Shown piece by piece: positions 17,524-25,491 of a DNA stretch of 64,000 nucleotides. The notes under the pieces are model-generated. The model did not search any database, had not been told where the DNA came from, and saw only the letters and a list, made by a program, of their open reading frames with translations. Each line of letters opens with the position of its first letter. Positions within the stretch are counted from its first letter, which is position 1. The DNA is from Paraburkholderia terricola. GTDB lineage: Bacteria; Pseudomonadota; Gammaproteobacteria; Burkholderiales; Burkholderiaceae. The translations under genes were made by a program, and so were the position numbers. Where the stretch lies: NCBI RefSeq assembly GCF_900142195.1, contig NZ_FRAB01000011.1, positions 124,001 to 188,000 on the forward strand, written 5' to 3'.

Positions 17524-18903
17524 TCAGAACAGCTTGCTGATCGCCGGCACGCTTAGCACGGCGGCGTAATAGCCCATGAACTGGACGCCGGTATTAAACG
17601 CAAACAGCCGGGCGAGCAATCCGCCAAAAAGGCCGACGGTGAGAATCACGGCAAGCCCGAGCAACTGTCCTTCCCAGAGACCGATCACCGCGATCAGGCC
17701 GGAAAACGTCGCGATTATCGCCTCATGACTCAGCTTGCGCGCGACGAAGGAAGCCGCGCGGTGCGCATGGTTCGTGGCGAGCGGATAAGCGATCAATGCC
17801 GCCAGAAGAACCGACAGCAAGCCGAACACCAGAAACTGCCACGTCGACATCAGCGTATGCAGGTTGTCGATGTGTCCGGTTGCTTCATTCACAGTAAAGC
17901 GCGGAGGCGCATTGAAGAGCGGCGCGGCGGGCCCCGCCGCCACCGGGCTGAGCGGCAAGCCGAACGCGATGAGCGGAATCAGCGCCTCGGCAATATAAGT
18001 GGCTTCGGTCACGCCGTTCCGCACGGCGATGACGGTGGTCAGACGCTGGTACGCGTGCCGGATTCGCGCGCCGACGACTTCGCCCATGAGCACCGTCATT
18101 GCGACCGGGCTGAAAACAAACGTTGCACTCGACACTGCTGCCGTCGCCACGGTATAGGCAATCTGCTGCCGGTCGAGCACCTTGAGCGGATTGGGAAAGT
18201 ACCCGCGCCAACCCTTGAGGTCCGGTGCCAGCGCGAATCTCGACATGCTATCGCGACGCATGCGCCGCCTTTCCGCCGGCGAGAGTATCGAGAACAGGTC
18301 GGTAATCAAGGGACCAATGGCAATGCCGAGAAAATAGCTCACGCTCAGGTTGACCCCATGACTGCGCGTCAGCGCCTGAAGCCCGACGATCAGCAAGACA
18401 AACGGAATCAGCAACAGCACCGAAGCCCATCGACCCATCGAACAATAGGCGATGCACACTGCCGCGAACAGGAACACCCACGGCGCGGCGCTCGCGATCA
18501 CCCCGCCGAAGGGCGCGAGCATGACCGCGAACAGCACGGCGAAAGGCACCGCGACCAGGGCCGCCACGATCGCGCCGGATATCATCTTGCGCAAGGCGAT
18601 ATGCGGCACGCCCAGCGAGCGCAGCATCGCGGCTTGCTGCAGAAGCGGCGCAGCCATCGTGTCGCCCGGAATGCCCAGCAACGCGGTGGGAATGGCGTGC
18701 GTCATATGCTTGGCTATCGCGCCCGACATGAAAAATGTGAATACCCCGGCCGGCGGCACGCCGAGCAAGGCCACGAGCAAGGTCAGCGGCGCGATGGTCG
18801 TGGTTTCGTCGGTGCCTGAGACGAGGCCGATCGCGGCGAACACGACGGCGCCTATCAGTCCCATTGCGAGAGCCACGGGTAGCGCGTGAAGCAGCGAGTC
18901 CAT
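17524..18903 (-). CDS. TctA-family large permease (tripartite tricarboxylate transporter type)
   Basis: A 459-residue polytopic membrane protein of the TctA family, the large subunit of binding-protein-dependent carboxylate transporters. It begins ALAMGLIGAVVFAAIGLVSGTDETTTIAPLTLL and has the expected GIPGDTMAAPLLQ loop. It overlaps the upstream small gene by one base (TGATG). No TctC binding protein is in the window. Its position behind HMG-CoA reductase suggests that it imports mevalonate or a related acid; this is inferred. Confidence 0.82.
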   Translation of the reverse strand: MDSLLHALPVALAMGLIGAVVFAAIGLVSGTDETTTIAPLTLLVALLGVPPAGVFTFFMSGAIAKHMTHAIPTALLGIPGDTMAAPLLQQAAMLRSLGVPHIALRKMISGAIVAALVAVPFAVLFAVMLAPFGGVIASAAPWVFLFAAVCIAYCSMGRWASVLLLIPFVLLIVGLQALTRSHGVNLSVSYFLGIAIGPLITDLFSILSPAERRRMRRDSMSRFALAPDLKGWRGYFPNPLKVLDRQQIAYTVATAAVSSATFVFSPVAMTVLMGEVVGARIRHAYQRLTTVIAVRNGVTEATYIAEALIPLIAFGLPLSPVAAGPAAPLFNAPPRFTVNEATGHIDNLHTLMSTWQFLVFGLLSVLLAALIAYPLATNHAHRAASFVARKLSHEAIIATFSGLIAVIGLWEGQLLGLAVILTVGLFGGLLARLFAFNTGVQFMGYYAAVLSVPAISKLF

Positions 18904-19400
18904 CAGCGCTTCCCCTCGTGCCCGGCTACTCGGGAAGCCTCGTAGGCGGCAAACGGATCGTACAGCCCCAGCTCCCTCAATTCGGCCACGGCGCTAGCCG
19001 GAAGATCGGAGAGCGATCCGATGCCGCCGCATTCTTCACCGAGTTGATCGAGCACCCGCAGCCGGTCCGATTCGTCGACCGTGTGTTCGATCACGACGCG
19101 CTTTGGCGGGAAGAAAACGGCACTGAGCGCGCCCGCCGCCACGCATCCGCCGAGTCCGATCAGCATGGCATAGGCACGCACGATTGCCGGATCGCGCGCA
19201 GCCGAGGACAACACCGCTTGACCGGCCTCGAACGCCGCGACACTCAGGGCTACACCCAGTACCACGGACCACGCCAGATGCCGGAGGTCGACCGTGTCGC
19301 CCCATACTTCGGCGAGCACGAAAGCCGATGCGTCGGCGCGCGCGCGAATGCCGGAACCGTCTCTCGCGGCCGGCGTTGCACTGGCACTGGGTTGTTCCAA
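18903..19400 (-). CDS. small membrane protein coupled to the TctA permease
   Basis: A 165-residue protein with two membrane segments (about 43-62 and 76-98) and a soluble C-terminal part. It takes the place of the small TctB subunit but does not show clear TctB similarity; that role is inferred from position and coupling. The likely start is TTG at 19400, with AGGAG upstream. It is 209 bp downstream of the HMG-CoA reductase gene and probably shares its transcript. Confidence 0.7.
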   Translation of the reverse strand: MEQPSASATPAARDGSGIRARADASAFVLAEVWGDTVDLRHLAWSVVLGVALSVAAFEAGQAVLSSAARDPAIVRAYAMLIGLGGCVAAGALSAVFFPPKRVVIEHTVDESDRLRVLDQLGEECGGIGSLSDLPASAVAELRELGLYDPFAAYEASRVAGHEGKR

Positions 19401-19609
19401 TTGTCTCTCTCCTGATCGAAGTGTTTATTCAAAGCGTACGCATTCTTCGCGGAGACGGACAAACACTTCGCTACATTGCTCTCCGGTTCCTGCTGAATAC
19501 AACACCATCGGAAATCGTGATGGGTGACGAACGCGACCCATGCGTTGGCCGCGCCCGCTTGCCGGAGACCGCCCATTGCGGACGCCGGCAAATCGAGCCG
19601 TCGAAAATG

Positions 19610-20896
19610 TCATGCATCGCGTGGACCGTTGAGTACTTCTTTTGCGAAGTCGGTGCGAAAGTCCATTGAAGTTATCATTTTCTGGACTAGCCAGTCAACA
19701 TCCCCACCCGTCGCGCCCGCGCCCAAGGCGATATTGCGCGCATGCAATGTCATATGACCGCGTTGAATGCCCTCGGTCGCCAGTGCACGCAGGGCTCCCA
19801 TGTTTTGGGCCAGGCCGACGGCGACCGCAATCTCCGCGAGTTCCTGCGCGGAGTCGACGTCCATTATCCTGAGCGCGAGACGCGCGAGCGGATGCGTCTT
19901 CGTTGCACCGCCAACCAGCCCGACCGCCATCGGCATCTCGATCGTCCCGACGAGATCGCCGTTCTCCGCTTTCTCCCATATCGTGAGCGATGAATAACGG
20001 CCGCTCCGGGCCGCATAGGCGTGAGCCCCCGCTTCCACCGCGCGCCAGTCGTTCCCGGTCGCGACGATCACCGGATCGATGCCGTTCATGATGCCTTTGT
20101 TATGCGTCGCCGCGCGATAGGGGTCGATGGCGGCCAGCAGATACGCTTCGATCACGCCGTCGATGACTTCTTCGCCTGAATACTCTTTCGTGGCGAGCGT
20201 GTCCGGCGAATACCGCACATAGGCGCGCGCGAGTCGCAAGTCGGCGAGATTGGAGAGAATGCGCAAGCGCACCTTGCCGCCGGTGATGATCTCGACGCGC
20301 TCGGCGACCGACTCCGCCATCGTGTTGACCGTGTTGGCGCCCATCGCATCGCGCACGTCGACAATCAGATGCGCGACGATCATCGGGCCTCGCGGCGTAT
20401 CCGGAAAGACCTGTACCTCGATGTCGCGACAGCCGCCGCCCAAACCGAGCAGTACTTTGTCGCGGCTATTCGCGAGGCCGATCAGTTCGTTCTTGCGTTG
20501 GAGAATCGCGAGTCGCGCGCCATGCGGGTCACTTATGCCGACCACCTGTACCTGTGCGCGCATCAGTGGTCCCGTACTCGAGGTATGGAAGCCGCCGCCC
20601 ACTCGCGCGAGCTTCGCCATGAATGAAGCAGCGGCGACGATGGAAGGTTCCTCGACCACCATCGGCACGATCACGTCTTTTCCGTTGATCCGGAAATAGC
20701 CGGCTACCGCCATGGGCAACTGGAAAGTGCCGATGACGTTTTCGATCATTCCGTTGGCCGTTTCGAGCGAGAGCGCACCCGGCCCGGCCAATTGCGCGTG
20801 CTGCGAAGCGTCGAGACCGGCCGCCTTGCAGACCTGCGCAAGACGTTCTTCGGGACTGAGTGAGCGGAAATTCGGAAGCGTCGAATCGATTGCCAT
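19610..20896 (-). CDS. mvaA: hydroxymethylglutaryl-CoA reductase, class II (degradative)
   Basis: A 428-residue enzyme that interconverts mevalonate and HMG-CoA; class II bacterial forms are typically used to catabolise mevalonate. The length and sequence closely follow the Pseudomonas mevalonii enzyme. Catalytic residues are in register: Glu83 (VEEPSIVAA), Lys267 (THNKGIMNG), Asp283 (TGNDWRA) and His381 ([11 protein letters not shown]). [13 protein letters not shown] at 183-195 is the cofactor-binding signature. The ATG has a GGAGGA ribosome site. It heads an operon with the small membrane protein and TctA permease, and is divergent from a MocR regulator. HMG-CoA lyase is encoded about 35 kb away. 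Confidence 0.95.
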   Translation of the reverse strand: MAIDSTLPNFRSLSPEERLAQVCKAAGLDASQHAQLAGPGALSLETANGMIENVIGTFQLPMAVAGYFRINGKDVIVPMVVEEPSIVAAASFMAKLARVGGGFHTSSTGPLMRAQVQVVGISDPHGARLAILQRKNELIGLANSRDKVLLGLGGGCRDIEVQVFPDTPRGPMIVAHLIVDVRDAMGANTVNTMAESVAERVEIITGGKVRLRILSNLADLRLARAYVRYSPDTLATKEYSGEEVIDGVIEAYLLAAIDPYRAATHNKGIMNGIDPVIVATGNDWRAVEAGAHAYAARSGRYSSLTIWEKAENGDLVGTIEMPMAVGLVGGATKTHPLARLALRIMDVDSAQELAEIAVAVGLAQNMGALRALATEGIQRGHMTLHARNIALGAGATGGDVDWLVQKMITSMDFRTDFAKEVLNGPRDA

Positions 20897-20958
20897 TAAT
20901 TGTCCTCCGGTGACGGTCGCTGAATTGATTCGCGCTTGCGACCATGAATTAAAGGATC

Positions 20959-21009
20959 AATAATAGGCAGACCGTACCCCTTTTAAAGGTACAGTTTGAG
21001 CTTACAGTT
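20959..21009 (-). promoter_or_regulatory. mvaA promoter and MocR-type operator (shared element, copy 1)
   Basis: On the minus strand, -35 TTTAAA (20987-20982) and -10 TATTAT (20965-20960) are 16 bp apart. They are embedded in a GTACC-N9-GGTAC inverted repeat (20974-20992) and tandem TACAGTT half-sites 13 bp apart (20990, 21003). The same arrangement recurs at 25111-25175. The divergent MocR protein is the likely ligand. Confidence 0.7.
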
Positions 21010-21053
21010 CCAGCGCCATACCCATAACACTTTCCATTTCCCGCGGAGCGACG

Positions 21054-22442
21054 ATGAGCCTGCGCGCCAATGTCAGCCTATCCGGTTCCATCGCAGACAA
21101 TCTCGCCAAACAGATTGAAGAAGGCGTTATTCCCACCGGCGCCAAGCTACCCTCGATCAGGGAATATGCCGACGCATCGGGGTGCTCCAAGAACACCGTC
21201 ATCAGCGCATTCGAAATGCTCACGGCTAGGGGCTTGATAGAACCGCGTCGCGGCTCGGGCTTCTATGTCGCGCGGCGAGTGAAGGCCGCCACCGAGGCCG
21301 ATGAAACAGGCGTGCTCGACCGGGCGATGGATACCGTCTGGCTGATGCGCGAACAATTGCAGGTCAAGCCCGAGGTGCTCAATCTTGGCGAAGGCTTCCC
21401 GCCTATCGAATGGCTGGAAGCGACCCGTCTCGATCAGTACCATCAACGGGTGGTACGCACCGGCGTCGCGTCGCTCTTTCGATACGGGAGCCGCTACGGC
21501 TATCTGCCGCTGCGCCAGTCGTTGCAACAGAAATTGTCGGGATACGAAATCGAGGCCCCGCCTTCGCAGATCGTCCTCACTCATGGCGCGAATCAGGCAA
21601 TGGACCTCGTATTGCGCTACTTCGTGCGGCCTGGCGACGCGGTGCTGGTGGACGATCCCGGTTACTACCCGCTCTTCGGCAAACTGAAATTGAGCGGCGC
21701 CAACATCATCGGCGTGCCGCGCGAAGTCGACGGCCCCAACCTCGCCGAGCTCGAGCGCTGCATGATCGAATATCGGCCGAAGCTGTTCTTCACGCAATCG
21801 GTGGGACACAATCCCACGGCCACGGATACGAGCGCGGCAAAGGCATATCGCATTCTGCAACTCGCCGAAATGCACGACACCGTGATTGTGGAGAACGACG
21901 CGTTCGCCGATCTGAAACCGCGCGCATTGACGCGCATCGCCACACTCGACCAGTTACGCCGCACCATTTACATCGGCAGCTTTTCGAAGTCGGTCTCCGC
22001 CGCGTTGCGCGTCGGCTTTCTGGCATGCAATGCGGCACTCGCGAGCGATCTTGCCGACGTGAAAATGCTGATTCACGTGAGCAGTTCCGAATACAGCGAG
22101 CGAACCCTGGCCGCTATCGTCAGCGACGGTCATTTCCTGCGGCACACGAATCAGCTTCAGGAAAAGCTGCGGCGCGCGACAGCGAGCGCGAAGAATTCAT
22201 TGAAGAAACTGGGCGCGGAGATCTTCAAGGAAAGCGAGCAAAGCATGTACTTGTGGGCGTCCTTGCCCGAATGGCCCGACTCGATGAAGCTCGCGAAGGC
22301 CATGCTCGAACGGGGCGTGATCCTCGCGCCCGGCGCCGTTTTTTCGCCGGCATCGGATCAGGTGTCGGCATATTGCAGATTCAACGTCAGCTATCTCGCC
22401 GACGAACGATTCGTCAACGCTCTGCGTGCGGTGGCGCCGTAA
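21054..22442 (+). CDS. MocR-type regulator (GntR helix-turn-helix plus aminotransferase-like domain)
   Basis: A 462-residue fusion. Residues about 5-75 are a GntR winged helix (SIADNLAKQIEEGVIPTGAKLPSIREYADASGCSKNTVISAFEML). Residues about 105-460 are a fold type I aminotransferase domain with HNPTATD and the PLP-lysine motif YIGSFSKSVSAALRVGF. MocR proteins bind PLP or its adducts and often repress themselves and activate a divergent operon. Here the divergent genes are mvaA and the TctA transporter. The ribosome site is GGAG. Confidence 0.9.
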   Translation: MSLRANVSLSGSIADNLAKQIEEGVIPTGAKLPSIREYADASGCSKNTVISAFEMLTARGLIEPRRGSGFYVARRVKAATEADETGVLDRAMDTVWLMREQLQVKPEVLNLGEGFPPIEWLEATRLDQYHQRVVRTGVASLFRYGSRYGYLPLRQSLQQKLSGYEIEAPPSQIVLTHGANQAMDLVLRYFVRPGDAVLVDDPGYYPLFGKLKLSGANIIGVPREVDGPNLAELERCMIEYRPKLFFTQSVGHNPTATDTSAAKAYRILQLAEMHDTVIVENDAFADLKPRALTRIATLDQLRRTIYIGSFSKSVSAALRVGFLACNAALASDLADVKMLIHVSSSEYSERTLAAIVSDGHFLRHTNQLQEKLRRATASAKNSLKKLGAEIFKESEQSMYLWASLPEWPDSMKLAKAMLERGVILAPGAVFSPASDQVSAYCRFNVSYLADERFVNALRAVAP

Positions 22443-22452
22443 ACGGCGCAAC

Positions 22453-22486
22453 GCGATATCCGCAATTGCAGTTGCGGATATCGCGT
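22453..22486. terminator. hairpin between the convergent mocR and BON genes
   Basis: A perfect 14-bp stem (arms 22453-22466 and 22473-22486, containing GATATCCGCAA) with a 6-base loop lies 10 bp after the mocR stop. There is no clear T-run on either side, so it may be a bidirectional or Rho-assisted terminator. Confidence 0.6.
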
Positions 22487-22518
22487 ATCGGTGACGCCGC
22501 TACCGCCGCGGCTACCGT

Positions 22519-22905
22519 TTAACCGCCGCCTTGCTCGCGCAACGTCAGTTTGCTGCTAACCGAGCTAACGCCCTGCACTTTCCTGGCGGCATCCACAGCC
22601 AGCGCGTCCTGATCCTCGCTTGAGATCTGACCGGCCAGCGTCACGTGCCCGGTTTTCGCATTGCCGAAAACGGCGATCGTCGTGTCCTGCAGACCCGCGG
22701 TTTTGAAAATAGCCTTCTGGACCGTTTTGGAAAATGCGCGATTGGCCGCGCGAACCGACTTCCTGGTCGGCGTTGCCTGCGTGCCGGCCGCAACGGTGGT
22801 ATCCGATGCGGCAGCCGCCGCGTCCGCCGCGAATGCCGGCGTGTACGCGAAAGCCGCGACAGCGATAGCAAGGCCGCTGCTCATGGCGAGTAGTCTGAGT
22901 TTCAT
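22519..22905 (-). CDS. periplasmic BON-domain protein
   Basis: A 128-residue secreted protein with a signal peptide (about 1-26, TPAFAAD), an Ala/Thr-rich linker and one BON domain (about 55-122: VQKAIFKTAGLQDTTIAVFGNAKTGHVTLAGQISSEDQDALAVDAARKVQGVSSV). BON domains bind membranes and occur in OsmY-like stress proteins. It stands alone between the mocR terminator and the SDR gene. Confidence 0.85.
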   Translation of the reverse strand: MKLRLLAMSSGLAIAVAAFAYTPAFAADAAAAASDTTVAAGTQATPTRKSVRAANRAFSKTVQKAIFKTAGLQDTTIAVFGNAKTGHVTLAGQISSEDQDALAVDAARKVQGVSSVSSKLTLREQGGG

Positions 22906-22991
22906 GATTTCATGATCCTTTATTCGAGGTATGAGAAAAAGTCGTTCGAGTTCCAGTACACCATTGCCACCAGCAAATCATCCGGCCAGCT

Positions 22992-23840
22992 TCATTCAGC
23001 GTGAACCGGCGGATACGCAACCGATTCGCTCACTTCACGCCATTGGGCGTCCTCTTCCGCGCGGAATCTTGCCGCTTCGCCGGCAGCCGCGACGGCGTCG
23101 CTGCCCATCAGCAATCGCAAGGGCGCCGTCGGCGAGCCGGCAATGTCGAGCAGCACCCGGGCAATCCGCGCAGGATCGCCGGGCTGATTTCCGTCGATGC
23201 GGCGCAGCCGTGCGGCAACCGGTTCGATGACCGGCTTGTACGCGTCGCTGATCGGCGCAATGTTCATCGACGAACCGGCCCACTGGGTTCGCATCGAACC
23301 CGGCTCGACGATCGTTACCTTGATGCCGAAATCGCGCACCTCTTTGGCCAGCACTTCGGAGAAACCGCCCACTGCCCATTTGGCTGCCTGATAGGCGGCG
23401 AGTCCGGGACCCGCCACTCGTCCGCCGACCGAGGAGATCTGCATGATGTGGCCGGCTCGTTGCTGGCGCATGATCGGCAGCGCCGCGCGGCTGACATTGC
23501 ACACGCCGAAGAAGTTGACCTCCATCTGGTCGCGCAGCGCCTTGTCGCTGACATCTTCTATCGACGCAAGATCGGCGTAGCCCGCGTTGTTCACCAGCAC
23601 GTCGAGGCGGCCGAATTGCTCCACGGCGACATTAAGAGCACCGCGCGCCGCGGCGGGATCGGTGACATCCAATGGAATCACGCGAACCCGATCGCCATAT
23701 GCGTCCACCAGACTATTCAGACGCGCCACGTCCCTCGCCGTTGCCACCAGCGTATGACCGCTAGCGAGTACGGCCTCGGCAAGCTGACGACCCAAGCCGC
23801 CTGAGCAGCCGGTGATGAACCAGGTTTTGCTGCCACTCAT
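22992..23840 (-). CDS. short-chain dehydrogenase/reductase (SDR)
   Basis: A 282-residue classical SDR. The nucleotide motif is TGCSGGLGRQLAEA (about 10-23), with NNAG near 88, Ser in QISSVGG and the catalytic pair in YQAAK. It resembles the oxidoreductases annotated as acting on short-chain carbonyls or retinol-like substrates; the substrate is unknown. It lies below the GATAC-type half-promoter at 23927-23980, which suggests that it belongs with the other genes of that regulon. Confidence 0.87.
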   Translation of the reverse strand: MSGSKTWFITGCSGGLGRQLAEAVLASGHTLVATARDVARLNSLVDAYGDRVRVIPLDVTDPAAARGALNVAVEQFGRLDVLVNNAGYADLASIEDVSDKALRDQMEVNFFGVCNVSRAALPIMRQQRAGHIMQISSVGGRVAGPGLAAYQAAKWAVGGFSEVLAKEVRDFGIKVTIVEPGSMRTQWAGSSMNIAPISDAYKPVIEPVAARLRRIDGNQPGDPARIARVLLDIAGSPTAPLRLLMGSDAVAAAGEAARFRAEEDAQWREVSESVAYPPVHAE

Positions 23841-23926
23841 GTTTAAGCTCCCTTATCTGTTCCGATCGATATTGCTGAGAATGCGCGGAGCCGTTGTCGA
23901 TCTGGCTAAACCGACGCCATGTAGCC

Positions 23927-23980
23927 ATTAGAAGTGGGTCATGTATCTCGTGTATGTCCGCGGCGTATCGAAACGTATCG
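23927..23980 (-). promoter_or_regulatory. GATAC-type promoter, variant copy E (SDR gene)
   Basis: On the minus strand, CGAGATACATG begins at 23950 and TCTAAT is at 23932-23927, the same offset as in the five full copies. The distal pair at +70 is absent. Instead, tandem CGATACG boxes 11 bp apart (23980-23964) lie about 30 bp upstream. It is therefore a variant, not an exact copy. Confidence 0.5.
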
Positions 23981-24019
23981 CGTGACAAAGCAGGATAAAA
24001 AGAATTGAAGCGAGCGCAC

Positions 24020-25066
24020 TCAGGCGGCGACCAGCGGCAAGGTGAGCCGCGCTTCGAGACCTCCCGTGCGCCGGTTTTCCAGTTGAAGCTCGCCGCGCAT
24101 CGCCAGCGTCAGACGCCGTGCGATAGCCAGCCCCAATCCCGAACCCGGCGCACGCGCGGCGGTCTCCGGCGACCTGTACCACGGCGCGAACACCGCATCC
24201 ATCTGCGCGGGGACGATACCGGGTCCCGAGTCCACCACGGCCAGCACCAGCCGGCGCGCTTCGACCCGGACGCACAGGCGCGCGTCGCCGCCGTAGCGCA
24301 GCGCGTTGTCGATCAGATTCATGAGCACACGGCGCAACGCATGCGGGCAGGTGACGACCGGACGCCCCACGCGTCCCTCCAGCGCAACCGTGCGGCCCGC
24401 GTCCTGGTAGTCGCCGATCAGTGCGCCCAGCAGATCGTCCGCGTCGACGCGCTGGGTCTTTTCTCCAGCGCTGCACTGCATGCGCGCGCAGGAGAGGCTG
24501 GCCTCGACCAGTTCGGCCAACTCCGCGAGATCGCGTTGCAAGGCTTCCCGCGCCGCCGGGTCGTCGAGCAGTTCGCAGCGCATGCCCATCCGTGTCAGCG
24601 GTGTGCGCTGATCGTGCGCGTAGGCGGCGAGCACCTGAAGCAATTCCGCCTGTCGCCCCGCGCGATGACGTGCGGAGCGGTTGATCGCGCGAGCCAGATC
24701 CGCAACGGCCCGCGGACCGTGTTCGGATAGCGCCGCCCCTGTACCCTCGCCATCCTCCGCCTCGATTGCGGCGGTGAGCTGCTTCAGACAGTCCAGAAGC
24801 TCGGACACCTTCAGGCTCGCCAGAGTGGCAACGCTCATCGCGAGAACAGTCATCACGATGAGCGGCAGAGCAATGCTCGCCCGCACCGGCCACGCGGACA
24901 CTTCCTCCAGACGCACGCAATAGACGCCCATGCCGGCCACCAACAGTACCGCGCACACGCCCCATACCCGCACCGGCAGACTTCGCGGAAGGCGAGCCGA
25001 ACTGGCGCGATCCCGCTCGAATGATTCCAACAGCGCGTCACATGGATGGGTCGGATACGCGATCAT
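24020..25066 (-). CDS. orphan sensor histidine kinase
   Basis: A 348-residue inner-membrane kinase with two membrane segments (about 35-51 and 62-84) and only a short periplasmic loop, so it probably senses within the membrane or cytoplasm. The phospho-acceptor is His151 in AYAHDQRTPLTRM. The ATPase domain has the N box NLIDNALRYGG, the G1 motif DSGPGI and the G2 motif GSGLGLAI. No response regulator is adjacent; the nearest is at 31137. Its promoter carries the same operator as mvaA, which links it to the MocR protein. Confidence 0.88.
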   Translation of the reverse strand: MIAYPTHPCDALLESFERDRASSARLPRSLPVRVWGVCAVLLVAGMGVYCVRLEEVSAWPVRASIALPLIVMTVLAMSVATLASLKVSELLDCLKQLTAAIEAEDGEGTGAALSEHGPRAVADLARAINRSARHRAGRQAELLQVLAAYAHDQRTPLTRMGMRCELLDDPAAREALQRDLAELAELVEASLSCARMQCSAGEKTQRVDADDLLGALIGDYQDAGRTVALEGRVGRPVVTCPHALRRVLMNLIDNALRYGGDARLCVRVEARRLVLAVVDSGPGIVPAQMDAVFAPWYRSPETAARAPGSGLGLAIARRLTLAMRGELQLENRRTGGLEARLTLPLVAA

Positions 25067-25110
25067 CTTCGTTCTCCTGGTGCTCTCGTTCTGCCGGAAG
25101 TGGATGCGCG

Positions 25111-25175
25111 AATAATAGGTGGTTTGTACCCTTTTGAAAGGTACAGTTAGCGACTACAGACAGCCAACTGTACCT
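25111..25175 (-). promoter_or_regulatory. histidine kinase promoter and MocR-type operator (shared element, copy 2)
   Basis: On the minus strand, -35 TTTCAA (25139-25134) and -10 TATTAT (25117-25112) are 16 bp apart. The GTACC-N9-GGTAC repeat (25126-25144) and TACAG half-sites 13 bp apart (25142, 25155) match the mvaA copy in spacing. An extra inverted AACTGTACCT is at 25166-25175. AATAATAGG on the plus strand is identical in both copies. Confidence 0.7.
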
Positions 25176-25343
25176 GTGACAGTTCACGGCTTGGCCATGC
25201 AGCGCAGGTAAACCTTGGATTCCGGGGCATGCCGTTCGCATTGGCCGCGGACAGTTCCAGTGCGCAGTTCGTTATTCGGTGCTGGTGCGGACGCGGTACG
25301 GCTGCGCTGTCGGCAAAGATGCCGCCCGATGCTCGCTCGGCGG

Positions 25344-25406
25344 TTCGCCACCGTCGCCGCCTGTTCGCCGCCTCTTCGTTGCTTGCGGAATGCCGGCCAT
25401 CACAAT
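25344..25406 (+). promoter_or_regulatory. hrpII-type box before the candidate effector gene
   Basis: TTCG-N16-TTCG at 25344-25367 matches the box recognised by HrpB-type activators of type III secretion genes in Ralstonia and relatives. A -10-like CACAAT (25401-25406) lies 33 bp after the box, one base beyond the usual 30-32. The gene starts 124 bp downstream of the box. Confidence 0.6.
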
Positions 25407-25491
25407 GGGCGCGTCATAGGCTCATGCGTCGCGGATATCTCTGCTTTCGGGCGGCAGCATCGGTGAGCCGCCGCCCGACGAAAGGATGCAT

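Noticed and set aside
25235-25258. TTCG-N16-TTCC as an extra hrpII-type box
   Set aside because: The last base is wrong, and a perfect box lies closer to the gene at 25344-25367.
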